This document shows, piece by piece, positions 36,377 through 45,097 of a stretch of DNA of 64,000 bases. The notes below the pieces were generated by a model that saw only the letters and a list, made by a program, of their open reading frames with translations, did not search any database and was not told where the DNA came from. Both the position numbers and the translations under genes were made by a program. This DNA comes from Kaistia terrae (lineage in GTDB: Bacteria > Pseudomonadota > Alphaproteobacteria > Rhizobiales > Kaistiaceae), in the NCBI RefSeq assembly GCF_026344005.1, contig NZ_JAPKNH010000001.1, forward strand, positions 496,001 through 560,000. Reading direction: 5' to 3'. Numbering within the stretch: position 1 is the stretch's first letter; each line of letters begins with the position of its first letter.

Positions 36377-37471
36377 ATGTATGTCGCCGTCAAGGGTGGC
36401 GAGGAAGCGATCGACAATGCGCATGGGCTGCTCGCCCATGAGCGTCGCGGTCCCGTCTCGGTCCCCGATCTCTCCCCCGACCAGATCGAAAACCAGCTGG
36501 CGCTCGCTGTCGACCGCGTCATGGCCGAAGGCTCGCTCTATGATCCGGCGCTGGCCGCGCTCGCGATCAAGCAGTCGCGCGGCGATCTGATCGAGGCGAT
36601 CTTCCTCGTCCGTGCCTTCCGCACCACCTTGCCGCGCTTCGGCAATGGCGAACCGGTCGATACCAGCGCCATGGCGATCGAGCGCCGCATCTCGGCCACC
36701 TTCAAGGATCTGCCCGGCGGGCAGGTGCTTGGGCCGACCTTCGATTACACCCACCGCCTGATCGATTTCATGCTGGCCGCCGGCGTTACCCCGCCGGCAC
36801 CCGCCGAGGTCGAGACCGATTTCGAGGCGACGCCGCGCGTCACCGACCTGCTCGACGGCCAGGGCCTGATCGAGGCGGAGCTTCCCGACGATACCGCCGA
36901 AGTTGGCGACCTGACCCGCGCGCCGCTCGATTTCCCGGCCGACCGCGATTTGCGCCTGCAGGCGCTGGCGCGCGGCGACGAGGGCTTCCTGCTGGCGCTC
37001 GGCTATTCGACCCAGCGCGGCTATGGCCGCACCCACCCCTTCGTCGGCGAAATCCGCTTCGGCGAGGTGATGGCCGAGTTCGTGCCGGAGGAGCTTGGCT
37101 TCGCCGTGCCGCTCGGGCCGGTGACGCTGACTGAATGCCAGATGGTCAACCAGTTCCACGGTTCGGCCGAGCTGCCGCCGCAGTTCACCCGCGGCTATGG
37201 GCTGGTGTTCGGCCAGAGCGAGCGCAAGGCGATGGCGATGTCGCTGGTTGACCGGGCGCTCCGCACCCGCGAGTTCGGCGAGGACATCACCGCCCCGGCG
37301 CAGGACGAGGAATTCGTGCTGTCGCATTGCGACAATGTCCAGGCGACGGGCTTCGTCGAGCATCTGAAGCTGCCGCACTATGTCGATTTCCAGGCCGAGC
37401 TCGGGCTCGTCCGCAAGATGCGCTCCGAATATGCGGCGCGCCAGCAAGAGCTGAAGGAGGCGGCCGAATGA
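36377..37471 (+). CDS. phnI: C-P lyase subunit PhnI (nucleosidase-like)
   Basis: The 364-residue PhnI replaces the adenine of ATP with a phosphonate, with help from PhnG, H and L. Conserved blocks include YVAVKGGEEAIDNAHGLLA at the start, QLALAVDRVMAEGSLYD, and SEYAARQQEL at the end; FVGEIRFGEVMAEFVPEELG lies near residue 225. The length is that of the family. Its stop overlaps the phnJ start by four bases. Confidence 0.97.
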   Translation: MYVAVKGGEEAIDNAHGLLAHERRGPVSVPDLSPDQIENQLALAVDRVMAEGSLYDPALAALAIKQSRGDLIEAIFLVRAFRTTLPRFGNGEPVDTSAMAIERRISATFKDLPGGQVLGPTFDYTHRLIDFMLAAGVTPPAPAEVETDFEATPRVTDLLDGQGLIEAELPDDTAEVGDLTRAPLDFPADRDLRLQALARGDEGFLLALGYSTQRGYGRTHPFVGEIRFGEVMAEFVPEELGFAVPLGPVTLTECQMVNQFHGSAELPPQFTRGYGLVFGQSERKAMAMSLVDRALRTREFGEDITAPAQDEEFVLSHCDNVQATGFVEHLKLPHYVDFQAELGLVRKMRSEYAARQQELKEAAE

Positions 37472-38373
37472 GCGCCGTGGCAGCACCGCAGGCGAGCGGC
37501 TACAATTTCGCCTATCTCGACGAACAGACGAAGCGGATGATCCGCCGCGCGATCCTGAAGGGGATCGCGATCCCCGGCTATCAGGTTCCCTTCTCCAGCC
37601 GCGAAATGCCGATGCCCTATGGCTGGGGCACCGGCGGCGTGCAGGTGACGGCGGCGATCATCGGCCCGGATGACGTGCTGAAGGTGATCGACCAGGGTTC
37701 GGACGACACCACCAACGCCGTCTCGATCCGCAAGTTCTTCGCCAAGACGGCGGGCGTCGCCACGACGACCGAGACGAAGGACGCGACGATCATCCAGACG
37801 CGCCACCGCATCCCGGAACGGCAGCTGACGGAAAAGCAGACAATCGTCTTCCAGGTGCCGATTCCGGAGCCGCTGCGCTTCCTCGAGCCGCGCGAGACCG
37901 AAACCCGCAAGCTGCATGCGCTCGCCGACTACGGGTTGATGCATGTGAAGCTCTACGAGGATATCTCGCGCCACGGCCACATCGCCACGACCTACGACTA
38001 TCCGGTCGAGGTGGCGGACCGCTACGTCATGAACCCGTCGCCGACGCCGAAATTCGACAATCCGAAGATGCACATGTCGCCGGCGCTGCAATTGTTCGGC
38101 GCCGGTCGCGAGAAGCGCATCTATGCCGTGCCGCCCTTCACCAAGGTGCGCAGCCTCGATTTCGAGGATCATCCCTTCGAGGTGCAGAAGTTCGACAAGC
38201 CCTGCGCGCTTTGCGCCGCGACCAATGTCTATCTCGACGAGGTCGTGCTGGATGATCGCGGCGGGCGGATGTTCGTCTGCTCGGACTCGGATTATTGCGA
38301 GGAACGCCGCGCCGATGGCCATCGCGGCGAGCTTTCCGGCGAAGCGCCGCACCTCGTCGGGGGAGCGGCGTGA
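37468..38373 (+). CDS. phnJ: C-P lyase catalytic subunit PhnJ (radical SAM)
   Basis: PhnJ cleaves the C-P bond of the ribosyl-phosphonate through an unusual radical SAM mechanism. The 301-residue product has Cys246, Cys249 and Cys271 (in CALC and FVCSDSDYC), matching the three cluster ligands of E. coli PhnJ, and Cys277 at the place of the catalytic thiyl cysteine. The spacing C-x2-C-x21-C-x5-C is intact, so the enzyme should be active. The ATG at 37468 overlaps the phnI stop; longer in-frame starts lie inside phnI. Confidence 0.98.
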   Translation: MSAVAAPQASGYNFAYLDEQTKRMIRRAILKGIAIPGYQVPFSSREMPMPYGWGTGGVQVTAAIIGPDDVLKVIDQGSDDTTNAVSIRKFFAKTAGVATTTETKDATIIQTRHRIPERQLTEKQTIVFQVPIPEPLRFLEPRETETRKLHALADYGLMHVKLYEDISRHGHIATTYDYPVEVADRYVMNPSPTPKFDNPKMHMSPALQLFGAGREKRIYAVPPFTKVRSLDFEDHPFEVQKFDKPCALCAATNVYLDEVVLDDRGGRMFVCSDSDYCEERRADGHRGELSGEAPHLVGGAA

Positions 38374-38870
38374 TGGCGGACATCCAGGTTCGCAATGCGA
38401 CGGAGGCCGATCTGCCGGCGCTGCTCGCACTCTATGGCCAGCCGGACTTCAACAATGGCCGCGTCACCTCGCTTGAAGTGGCGCAGGCAACGCTCGCCCG
38501 CATGGCGCAATATCCCGATTTCGCCGCCTATTGCGTCGAGGCGGATGGCCAGATCGTCGGCACTTTCTCGCTGATGGTGATCGACAATCTCGCCCATTGG
38601 GGCATGTCGTCGGCGCTGGTCGAGAACGTCGTCGTGGCGAATGGCCATCAGGGCGAGGGCGTTGGCCGCGCCATGATCCAGCAGGCGTTTCGGCTGGCGG
38701 AAGCGAAGGGCGCTTACAAGGTGGCGCTTTCGTCCAACATCAAGTCGACCAAGGCGCACGCCTTCTACGAAAGCCTCGGCTTCGAGAAATACGGCTTCAG
38801 CTTTCGGCTGGAACCCGTTTCCGGCAAGCGCGCCCCTCAGGTTGAACTCATCGACGGAGCCGCATCATGA
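38373..38870 (+). CDS. GNAT N-acetyltransferase inside the phn operon (PhnO-like candidate)
   Basis: The 165-residue protein has the GNAT fold: ATEADLPALLALYGQP at the start, VENVVVANGHQGEGVGRAMIQ (acetyl-CoA loop, about residues 82-102) and KAHAFYESLGFEKYGF near the end. It is locked in the operon by one-base (phnJ) and four-base (phnK) overlaps. In E. coli, PhnO acetylates aminoalkylphosphonates before C-P cleavage. The same job is likely here, but PhnO orthology cannot be proven by eye. Confidence 0.75.
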   Translation: MADIQVRNATEADLPALLALYGQPDFNNGRVTSLEVAQATLARMAQYPDFAAYCVEADGQIVGTFSLMVIDNLAHWGMSSALVENVVVANGHQGEGVGRAMIQQAFRLAEAKGAYKVALSSNIKSTKAHAFYESLGFEKYGFSFRLEPVSGKRAPQVELIDGAAS

Positions 38871-39655
38871 TGGCGAAGCTGAACGACAAGCCGCTGCTTT
38901 CCGCCCGCAATCTCGGCAAGCATTACGGCCAGCGGCTCGGCTGCCGCGATGTGAACTTCGACCTCTATGAGGGCGAAGTGCTGGCGGTGGTCGGCGAATC
39001 CGGCTCGGGCAAGTCGACCCTACTCAGCCTGCTCGCCACCGAGCTTCCGCCGACGGCTGGCGCCGTCAACTACCGGATGCGCGACGGCGAGACGCGAAAC
39101 CTGTTCGACCTCACCGAGGCCGAGCGTCGCTTCCTGCTGCGCACAGACTGGGGCTTCGTCCGCCAGGATGCGCGTGATGGCCTGCGCATGGGCGTCTCGG
39201 CCGGCGGCAATGTCGGCGAGCGGCTGATGGCGGTCGGCGGCCGGCATTATGGCCGCATCCGCGACACGGCGAGCGACTGGCTCAACCGGGTCGAGATCGA
39301 GCCGGAACGCATCGACGACCTGCCGAAGAGCTTCTCCGGCGGCATGCGCCAGCGCCTGCAGATCGCCCGCAATCTGGTCACCCATCCGCGCCTCGTCTTC
39401 ATGGATGAGCCGACGTCGAGCCTCGACGTTTCGGTGCAGGCGCGCCTGCTCGACCTGATCCGCGGCCTGGTTTCCGAACTCGGCCTCGCGGTCATCATCG
39501 TTACCCACGACCTCGCCGTCGCCCGCCTGCTGTCGCACCGGATCATGGTGATGCGGCAAGGAAGGGTGATCGAGACCGGCCTCACCGACCAGGTGCTGGA
39601 CGATCCGCGCGAAGCCTACACCCAGCTTCTCGTTTCCTCGGTGCTCGCAGCATGA
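38867..39655 (+). CDS. phnK: C-P lyase accessory ATP-binding protein PhnK
   Basis: The 262-residue ABC protein docks on PhnJ of the core complex rather than serving a transporter. It has Walker A GESGSGKST, the signature FSGGMRQRLQIARNL and Walker B LVFMDEPTSSLDV. The segment WGFVRQDARDGLRMGVSAGG is typical of PhnK. It overlaps the GNAT gene and phnL by four bases on each side. Confidence 0.95.
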   Translation: MMAKLNDKPLLSARNLGKHYGQRLGCRDVNFDLYEGEVLAVVGESGSGKSTLLSLLATELPPTAGAVNYRMRDGETRNLFDLTEAERRFLLRTDWGFVRQDARDGLRMGVSAGGNVGERLMAVGGRHYGRIRDTASDWLNRVEIEPERIDDLPKSFSGGMRQRLQIARNLVTHPRLVFMDEPTSSLDVSVQARLLDLIRGLVSELGLAVIIVTHDLAVARLLSHRIMVMRQGRVIETGLTDQVLDDPREAYTQLLVSSVLAA

Positions 39656-40359
39656 CCCAGAACCTCGTCACCCTCGAAGGCGTCTCCAAGGCCTTCACTT
39701 TGCATCTGCGCGACGGCATGAAGATCAGCGTCGTCGACAACGTCTCCTTCGCGGTGAAGCCCGGCGAATGCGTCGTGCTCGGCGGTCCCTCGGGCGCCGG
39801 CAAATCCTCCATTCTCAAGATGATCTACGGCAACTACCGCTGCGATCACGGCCGCATCCTAGTGCGCGATGGCGATGAGCAGGTCGATGTCGCCAATGCC
39901 GAGCCGCGCCGCATCCTGGCGCTGCGCGGTTCGGTGATGGGCTATGTCAGCCAGTTCCTGCGCGTCATCCCCCGCGTCTCGTCGCTCGATATCGTCGCGG
40001 GCGCCGCGACCGATAGCGGCGTGCCGCAGCCCGAGGCCTGGGCGCGGGCCGAGCGCCTGCTGACGCTCCTGAACGTGCCGGAGCGGCTCTGGAGCCTGCC
40101 GCCGGCAACCTTCTCCGGCGGCGAGCAGCAGCGCGTCAACATCGCGCGCGGCCTCGCGGCGGATCGGCCGATCCTGCTGCTGGACGAACCGACCGCCTCG
40201 CTCGACGCCGCCAACCGCGCCGTCGTGGTGCGGCTGATCGAGGAGAAGAAGCGGGCAGGGGCGGCGATCATCGGCATCTTCCACGATGACGATGTCCGCG
40301 AGCTGGTGGCCGACCGCATCGTCGACGTGACGGAATTCGCCTCTTCCAAGGCGGCCTGA
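39652..40359 (+). CDS. phnL: C-P lyase accessory ATP-binding protein PhnL
   Basis: The 235-residue ABC-type protein has Walker A GPSGAGKSS, signature FSGGEQQRVNIARGL and Walker B ILLLDEPTASLDA. The segment GYVSQFLRVIPRVSSLDIVA marks it as PhnL, which works with PhnI in forming the ribosyl-phosphonate. Its start overlaps the phnK stop. A 161-base gap with an inverted repeat separates it from phnM. Confidence 0.95.
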   Translation: MTQNLVTLEGVSKAFTLHLRDGMKISVVDNVSFAVKPGECVVLGGPSGAGKSSILKMIYGNYRCDHGRILVRDGDEQVDVANAEPRRILALRGSVMGYVSQFLRVIPRVSSLDIVAGAATDSGVPQPEAWARAERLLTLLNVPERLWSLPPATFSGGEQQRVNIARGLAADRPILLLDEPTASLDAANRAVVVRLIEEKKRAGAAIIGIFHDDDVRELVADRIVDVTEFASSKAA

Positions 40360-40370
40360 GGCTCCGACTG

Positions 40371-40495
40371 GTGCGTGGTTCGAGACGCGAACCTGCGGCT
40401 CGCTCTTCACCATGTTGAGGCCGGAGGAAGCCGGAACTCACGAACCCCAACATGGTGAGGAGCCCGCGAAGCGGGCGTCTCGAACCACGCACGAA
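40371..40495. repeat. Inverted pair of GGTTCGAGACGC-type repeats between phnL and phnM
   Basis: 40371-40416 begins GTGCGTGGTTCGAGACGC and 40445-40495 ends GCGTCTCGAACCACGCAC; the outer 18 bases are exact reverse complements, and CACCATGTTGAGG/CCCCAACATGGTG pair further in. The second copy carries a perfect central arm (GCCCGC GAA GCGGGC). The RNA could fold into one long hairpin that affects read-through into phnM or stability of the upstream mRNA. It is related to the element at 34247-34408. Confidence 0.85.
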
Positions 40496-40520
40496 CCCAA
40501 ACTTCGCCACGGCGTGACGA

Positions 40521-41705
40521 ATGAACGAGAACGAGACCATGACCGAACCGACTGAATTCCTGATCGAGAATGCCAGCCTCGTCTTGCCCGATCGCGTGGT
40601 GGAAAAGGGCTGGGTCGCCGTCGCCGATGGCAGGATCGCCGAGATCGGCGAGGGTGACGCACCCGAGCGCGGCATCGACTTTGCCGGCGATCATCTGGTG
40701 CCGGGCCTCGTCGAATTGCACACCGACCACCTCGAGGCGCATTTCGCGCCGCGCCCGCACGTGCGCTGGCATGCGCTGTCCTCGGTGATGGCCTATGACG
40801 CGCAGATCGCCGCCGCCGGCATCACCACCGTGTTCGACTCGCTCCGCGCCGGCTCCGACGCTGACTCGGCCTCGATCGGCACCGATCTCGCGGTGCTGGC
40901 ATCGGCAATAGAGGAAGCCCGTGCTACCGGCCACCTGCGCGTCGATCACCGCACGCATCTGCGCTGCGAGATCGCCTGTGACGACGTCATCGAGCATGTC
41001 GAGGCCTATGCCGCGCTCTACCCGATCCACATGATGTCGCTGATGGATCACACGCCCGGTCAGCGCCAGTTCAAGGATCTCGAGACCTGGCGCCGCTACT
41101 ACATGCGCAAGAAGCCGATGTCGGACGAGGACGTGAACCGCTTCGTGTCTGCTCGGCTCGAACTGCACGCCAACAATGCCGGCCCGAACCGCCTGAAGCT
41201 GGTGGAACTCGCGGCAGCGAAGGGAGCGGTTCTGGCAAGCCATGACGACGCCACGGTGGCGCATGCGGCGGAAGCCGTCGGCAATGGCGTCGCACTTGCC
41301 GAGTTCCCGACCACACTCGAGGCCGCCGAGGCGCTGAACCAGGCTGGCATCAGTGTCATCATGGGCGGTCCGAATGTGGTGCGCGGCGGCTCGCACTCCG
41401 GAAATGTCGCAGCCGAAGATCTCGCACGCGCCGGCTTTCTCGATATTCTGTCGTCGGATTATGTGCCTGCGAGTCTGCTGATGTCCGCCTTCGAACTGCC
41501 CCGCCGTATTCCGTCGATCGACCTTGCGGCGGCGATCCGCACCGTGACGCAGACGCCGGCCCGCGCCACCGGGCTGACGGATCGCGGCGCGATCGAGAAG
41601 GGCCTGCGCGCCGATCTCGTGCGCGTGCATGTCAGCGGTCCCGATAGCGCCAATCCGACGCCGATGGTGCGCCGGGTCTGGCGCGAGGGCGAACGGGTTT
41701 CATGA
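40521..41705 (+). CDS. phnM: Alpha-D-ribose 1-methylphosphonate 5-triphosphate diphosphatase
   Basis: PhnM removes pyrophosphate from the ribosyl-phosphonate triphosphate before PhnJ acts. The 394-residue amidohydrolase-fold protein has the metal motif VELHTDHLEAHF (about residues 66-77), MMSLMDHTPGQRQF and VLASHDDATVAHA. Starts at 40521 and 40539 are both possible. phnN follows after four bases. Confidence 0.96.
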   Translation: MNENETMTEPTEFLIENASLVLPDRVVEKGWVAVADGRIAEIGEGDAPERGIDFAGDHLVPGLVELHTDHLEAHFAPRPHVRWHALSSVMAYDAQIAAAGITTVFDSLRAGSDADSASIGTDLAVLASAIEEARATGHLRVDHRTHLRCEIACDDVIEHVEAYAALYPIHMMSLMDHTPGQRQFKDLETWRRYYMRKKPMSDEDVNRFVSARLELHANNAGPNRLKLVELAAAKGAVLASHDDATVAHAAEAVGNGVALAEFPTTLEAAEALNQAGISVIMGGPNVVRGGSHSGNVAAEDLARAGFLDILSSDYVPASLLMSAFELPRRIPSIDLAAAIRTVTQTPARATGLTDRGAIEKGLRADLVRVHVSGPDSANPTPMVRRVWREGERVS

Positions 41706-41709
41706 GGGC

Positions 41710-42276
41710 ATGATGAGCATGGGTGTATTGGTGGCGGTGGTCGGGCCGAGCGGTGTCGGCAAGGACACTTTGCTCGGCTACGCGAAGGCCGCCCTGGCGG
41801 GGGAGGAAGGCTTCGTCTTCGTGCGCCGGCTGGTGACGCGCGGCGAAAATGCCTTCGAGGACCACGATACGCTGGACGAGGCAGCCTTCGCGCATGGTGT
41901 CGAGACCGGCCAGTTCGCCGTGTGCTGGCGCGCGCATGGCCTCGGCTATGCGCTGCCGATCGACACGCTGGACGCGGTCGAAGGCGGCGCCGTCGTCATC
42001 TGCAATTTCTCGCGCGGCGCCATCGACGCGGCGCGGGAAAGGTTTCCGCAGGTTCGGGTCGTCGCGATCTCGGCTCCCGACGCGGTGCTGGCGGCGCGTC
42101 TCGCGGCCCGGGGACGCGAGAGCGACGATGGCATCGCCGCGCGTCTGGCGCGCGAGGCGATCTGCGCGAGTGAGATCCAGCCGGATCTGAACATCGTCAA
42201 CGACCGCCCGATCGATCAGGCCGGCGGCGAACTGGTTGCCTATCTCCGAGGCTTGCGGGTCGGAGCGCTGGCCTGA
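41710..42276 (+). CDS. phnN: Ribose 1,5-bisphosphate phosphokinase
   Basis: PhnN converts ribose 1,5-bisphosphate from the C-P lyase pathway to PRPP. The 188-residue guanylate-kinase-like protein has the P-loop GPSGVGKDTLL near its N-terminus and RRLVTRGENAFEDHD in the substrate region. Three ATG codons at 41710, 41713 and 41719 are in frame; the first is used. It ends the operon and is convergent with the methyltransferase gene two bases away. No phnP-like cyclic phosphodiesterase gene is found nearby. Confidence 0.93.
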   Translation: MMSMGVLVAVVGPSGVGKDTLLGYAKAALAGEEGFVFVRRLVTRGENAFEDHDTLDEAAFAHGVETGQFAVCWRAHGLGYALPIDTLDAVEGGAVVICNFSRGAIDAARERFPQVRVVAISAPDAVLAARLAARGRESDDGIAARLAREAICASEIQPDLNIVNDRPIDQAGGELVAYLRGLRVGALA

Positions 42277-42278
42277 CG

Positions 42279-43067
42279 TTAGCTGGGCCTGCGCGCGCGG
42301 ACGTGCAGGAAGATCGGGGCGACCCGTGTGTCGGCGATGATCGGTTCCGCCGCCGCCTGCGCCTCGGTCGCCCTTGGCTCGCCGAAGGCTTCAATGACGA
42401 GCCCGGCGTCGACGATCATCGACACCCAGTCGGTGAGGGTTCGGTGGAAGCGCGGGACGCAGAATGGCTCGACCTTGCCGCGCTCGTCCGCCGGCAGGGA
42501 CGAAAACCACCAGGTCTCGACGGCGCCGTTCGTCTCTTCGAAATAATCGGCAACTTCGATCGCACGCGGCACGCCCTCTGCGTCGCGGATGTTTCGGCGG
42601 CGCGGTGGCACGAAGCAGGGATGCAGGATCGAGAACTGCAGGAAGCCGCCGGGGCGCAGCACGCGCTGCGCCTGCCCCAGCACGGCGTGCTGGTTGGGCA
42701 TGTCCATCAGCGACATGAAGGCGGTAGCGAAATCGAAGCTGGCATCGGCGAAGGGCAGGGCCATGCCGTCGCCAAGCTGGTAGCGGATGCCGAGCGGATC
42801 GGCAGTCTCGCTGTCCTGCGCGTGGCGAAGGAAGGTGGGCGCGATGTCGACGGCCGTCATCTTCGCGCCCAGCCGCGCGAGCTGACGAGTGTTCGAGCCC
42901 TCGCCACAGCCGATATCGAGGCCTTCAAGCCCGTCGATCGGCGGCAGCATTGCCAGGAAGGCCGGCGTGTTCAGCGCATCCCGATAAACGTCGTAGCCGG
43001 CGCGCGAATGACGGGTCCAGGCTTCGGCATTGGCTTCCCAATGCGCGGCGACGATCGAAGGGTCCAT
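42279..43067 (-). CDS. Class I SAM-dependent methyltransferase
   Basis: The 262-residue protein carries motif I LDIGCGEGSNTRQLARLG at about residues 49-66, GMALPFADASFDFATAFMSL as the acidic/post-II region, and RVLRPGGFLQFSILHPCF. This is the UbiE/COQ5-like class with an unknown small-molecule substrate. It ends two bases from phnN on the opposite strand and has no obvious operon partners. Confidence 0.85.
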   Translation of the reverse strand: MDPSIVAAHWEANAEAWTRHSRAGYDVYRDALNTPAFLAMLPPIDGLEGLDIGCGEGSNTRQLARLGAKMTAVDIAPTFLRHAQDSETADPLGIRYQLGDGMALPFADASFDFATAFMSLMDMPNQHAVLGQAQRVLRPGGFLQFSILHPCFVPPRRRNIRDAEGVPRAIEVADYFEETNGAVETWWFSSLPADERGKVEPFCVPRFHRTLTDWVSMIVDAGLVIEAFGEPRATEAQAAAEPIIADTRVAPIFLHVRARRPS

Positions 43068-43163
43068 GGGGCAGCGCCTTCCTGCTCGTGAGGGGCGCGC
43101 CTTTCAACAGATCGGGAACCGCCTGTCAAGCCGGCGGTTGCTGAGGGGAGCGGTCTCTACCGC

Positions 43164-43424
43164 TCAGTCCGTGACAGCGTCCCAGGGCAGGTCCGCGATG
43201 CGGATCGGCCAACGCTCGAACACCAGCGTTTCCTCGTTATCGGCGGAGCGCTCGAAGACGCGCGCGGCCATGCCGAGTTCAGCAGCGGAATGACCGAGAT
43301 GCTTGGCCATCGACACTGCGACGTCATGCGACGTGAAAGCTCCGATTTGCGATCCGCTCTGGCTCACGATCGCATAGCCCCGGTCTTCATTGGGCTGAAC
43401 ATAGTAGACCGCCGAATCAAACAC
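43164..43424 (-). CDS. Small hypothetical protein (86 aa)
   Basis: I do not recognise the family with confidence. The 86-residue protein has a compact mixed pattern (YYVQPNEDRGYAIVSQSGSQIG, then a helix around VAVSMAKHLG, then ARVFERSADNEETLVFERWP). This is similar in layout to small DUF2188-like proteins that hold a repeat of a beta-hairpin and helix. Codon use is like its neighbours. There is no signal or membrane segment. The neighbours are a methyltransferase and a broken MFS gene. Confidence 0.6.
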   Translation of the reverse strand: MFDSAVYYVQPNEDRGYAIVSQSGSQIGAFTSHDVAVSMAKHLGHSAAELGMAARVFERSADNEETLVFERWPIRIADLPWDAVTD

Positions 43425-43531
43425 TTAACGTCTCCTTAAGCTCTTAACGATGCTTAACTGAGTCGGCCGGTCGTGTGTGCGGCTAAAGCACGTTGTACGG
43501 GAATTTCGGTCGAGTTGGGAGAAGACTGTGT

Positions 43532-44745
43532 CTATTCGGTCCGCCGCTTCGGCAGGGAGTGTCGGTCGGCGCCACCAATCGCCAGGAAGGCGAGGACGGC
43601 GAGGGTGCTGAGGACCGCGATGATCGAAAGCGCGACCGGGTAGCCGAGGTGCTCCGTCATCAGCGCGAACGCGAAGGGCGCGGCCGAGGAGACCACCAGT
43701 CGTACCGAGGTGACCCGGCCGAGCCGCTTGCCATAGCCGTCGCTGCCGAAAAGCTCGAGCGGCAGCGTTCCCTGCACGATGCTGGAAAGTCCCGAACTCA
43801 GGCCGAAGACGATCGCAAAGGCAAAGGCGCCGACGAGGTTCGGCGCGGTGGCGAGCAGGATCACGGTAGCGAGCGGCAGGAAGGCGGAGGCGATGACGGC
43901 CAGCGTCCGTTGCGACAGCCGGCCGCCAAAGGTCATGTTGGTGAAGCGGCTCAACACCTGCGCTGGGCCGAAAACCGAGGCCACCAGCACGCTGGCATTT
44001 GCGAGGCCGAGCCCGGTCAGCATCGGCAGCATGTGGACCAGGAAGGTCGAGGTCACGAAGCTCTGGATCGCGAAGCCAACCAGCATCAGCGCGAAGGCGC
44101 GGGGCCTTGCCGCGCTCTCGATGATCCCCGCCACCGACGCGGCGCCCGGCGGCGCATGGTCCGGCAGCGTGCGTCGGTCTGAGATGGCGCGCGTCTGCAC
44201 CATCAGCCAGCCATGCACCGGCAGGCAGATGAAGAGATGCATCGCCGCGAACAGCCAGTAGACCTCGTGCCAGTCGAGATGGGCGTGCAGCGCCGTGGTG
44301 AACGGCCAGAACAGCGTCGAGGAAAACCCGGCCATCAGCGTCAGGTACGTGATCGAGCGCTGAGCCCGAGCGGGATCGAGTTGCACCAGCAGCGTGAACG
44401 AGGCGCTGTATTGCACCAGCGTCGAGGCGATCTGGATGGCGATCAGCCCGAGCACCAGCATCGTGCGGCTGCCAGACATCGCGCAGAAGGTGAGGGCCAC
44501 CGCCGCCGTCAGCGAGCCGATCGTCATGATCCGACCGGCGCCGCGCCGGTCGATCCAGCCGCCGACCCAGGGCGCGCAGAGGCCGCCGGCCAGCAGCGAG
44601 ACGGAGAGGGCGCCGAAGATCCATTCGGTAGAAAGCCGAACTCGCGCGCCATTGCCGGCGCCAGGACGCTGAAGCTGTAATAGAGCGTGCCGTAGCCGAT
44701 GATCTGGGTCAGGCCGAGGGCGAGGACCGCCGTGCGGGAATTCAT
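43532..44745 (-). pseudogene. MFS transporter gene broken by a one-base frameshift
   Basis: The N-terminal part starts with ATG at 44745 (MNSRTAVLALGLTQIIGYG) and reads through AMAREFG, then leaves frame. From base 44632 downstream the MFS sequence continues in another frame as STEWIFGALSVSLLAGGLCAP and on to the stop at 43532. At 44632-44637 the minus strand reads GGC TT TCT where a three-base codon is expected; one more T (GGC TTT TCT, Gly-Phe-Ser) would restore about 404 residues and 12 helices. The rest of the frame is intact, so either the gene was lost very recently or a base was missed in a short homopolymer. Confidence 0.85.
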
Positions 44746-45097
44746 GGTCGATCGCCCTGGAAGGTGCCCGTCTCGGGCAGTTTCCGGCACCGCGCGACCT
44801 CTCGCGCCGTGATTCGTGCCGGTCACGGTTCTATGCGCGCTCCCGGCCCGAAAGGACAGCCGGAAACAGGCGGATACGCGGTCTTTCGCCAGGCGTGTAG
44901 CGACGGCGGATCGTGCCGCACGGAGCCGGGCGGGAACGTATCAACAGGGGACGGACAGGCTTGTCGTAGCGTCGGGCGAGCTTCGTATCGGCTTCGTTCT
45001 CCCCTTAGCCGGCGTGTCATCCGAGCGTTACGGGCGGCGGGCTAAGCGGTGGCCGTCGCGCCGGACCCCGGCGCTCCCTTTCCTTCGTGAGGCTCTC
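44746..45097. other. Gene-free region upstream of ugpB
   Basis: This 352-base stretch separates the divergent MFS and ugpB genes and must hold the ugp promoter. I see no convincing Pho box (two CTGTCAT-type direct repeats), no strong -35/-10 pair and no hairpin with a T-run. Short frames through it are GC-rich shadows. Confidence 0.5.
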
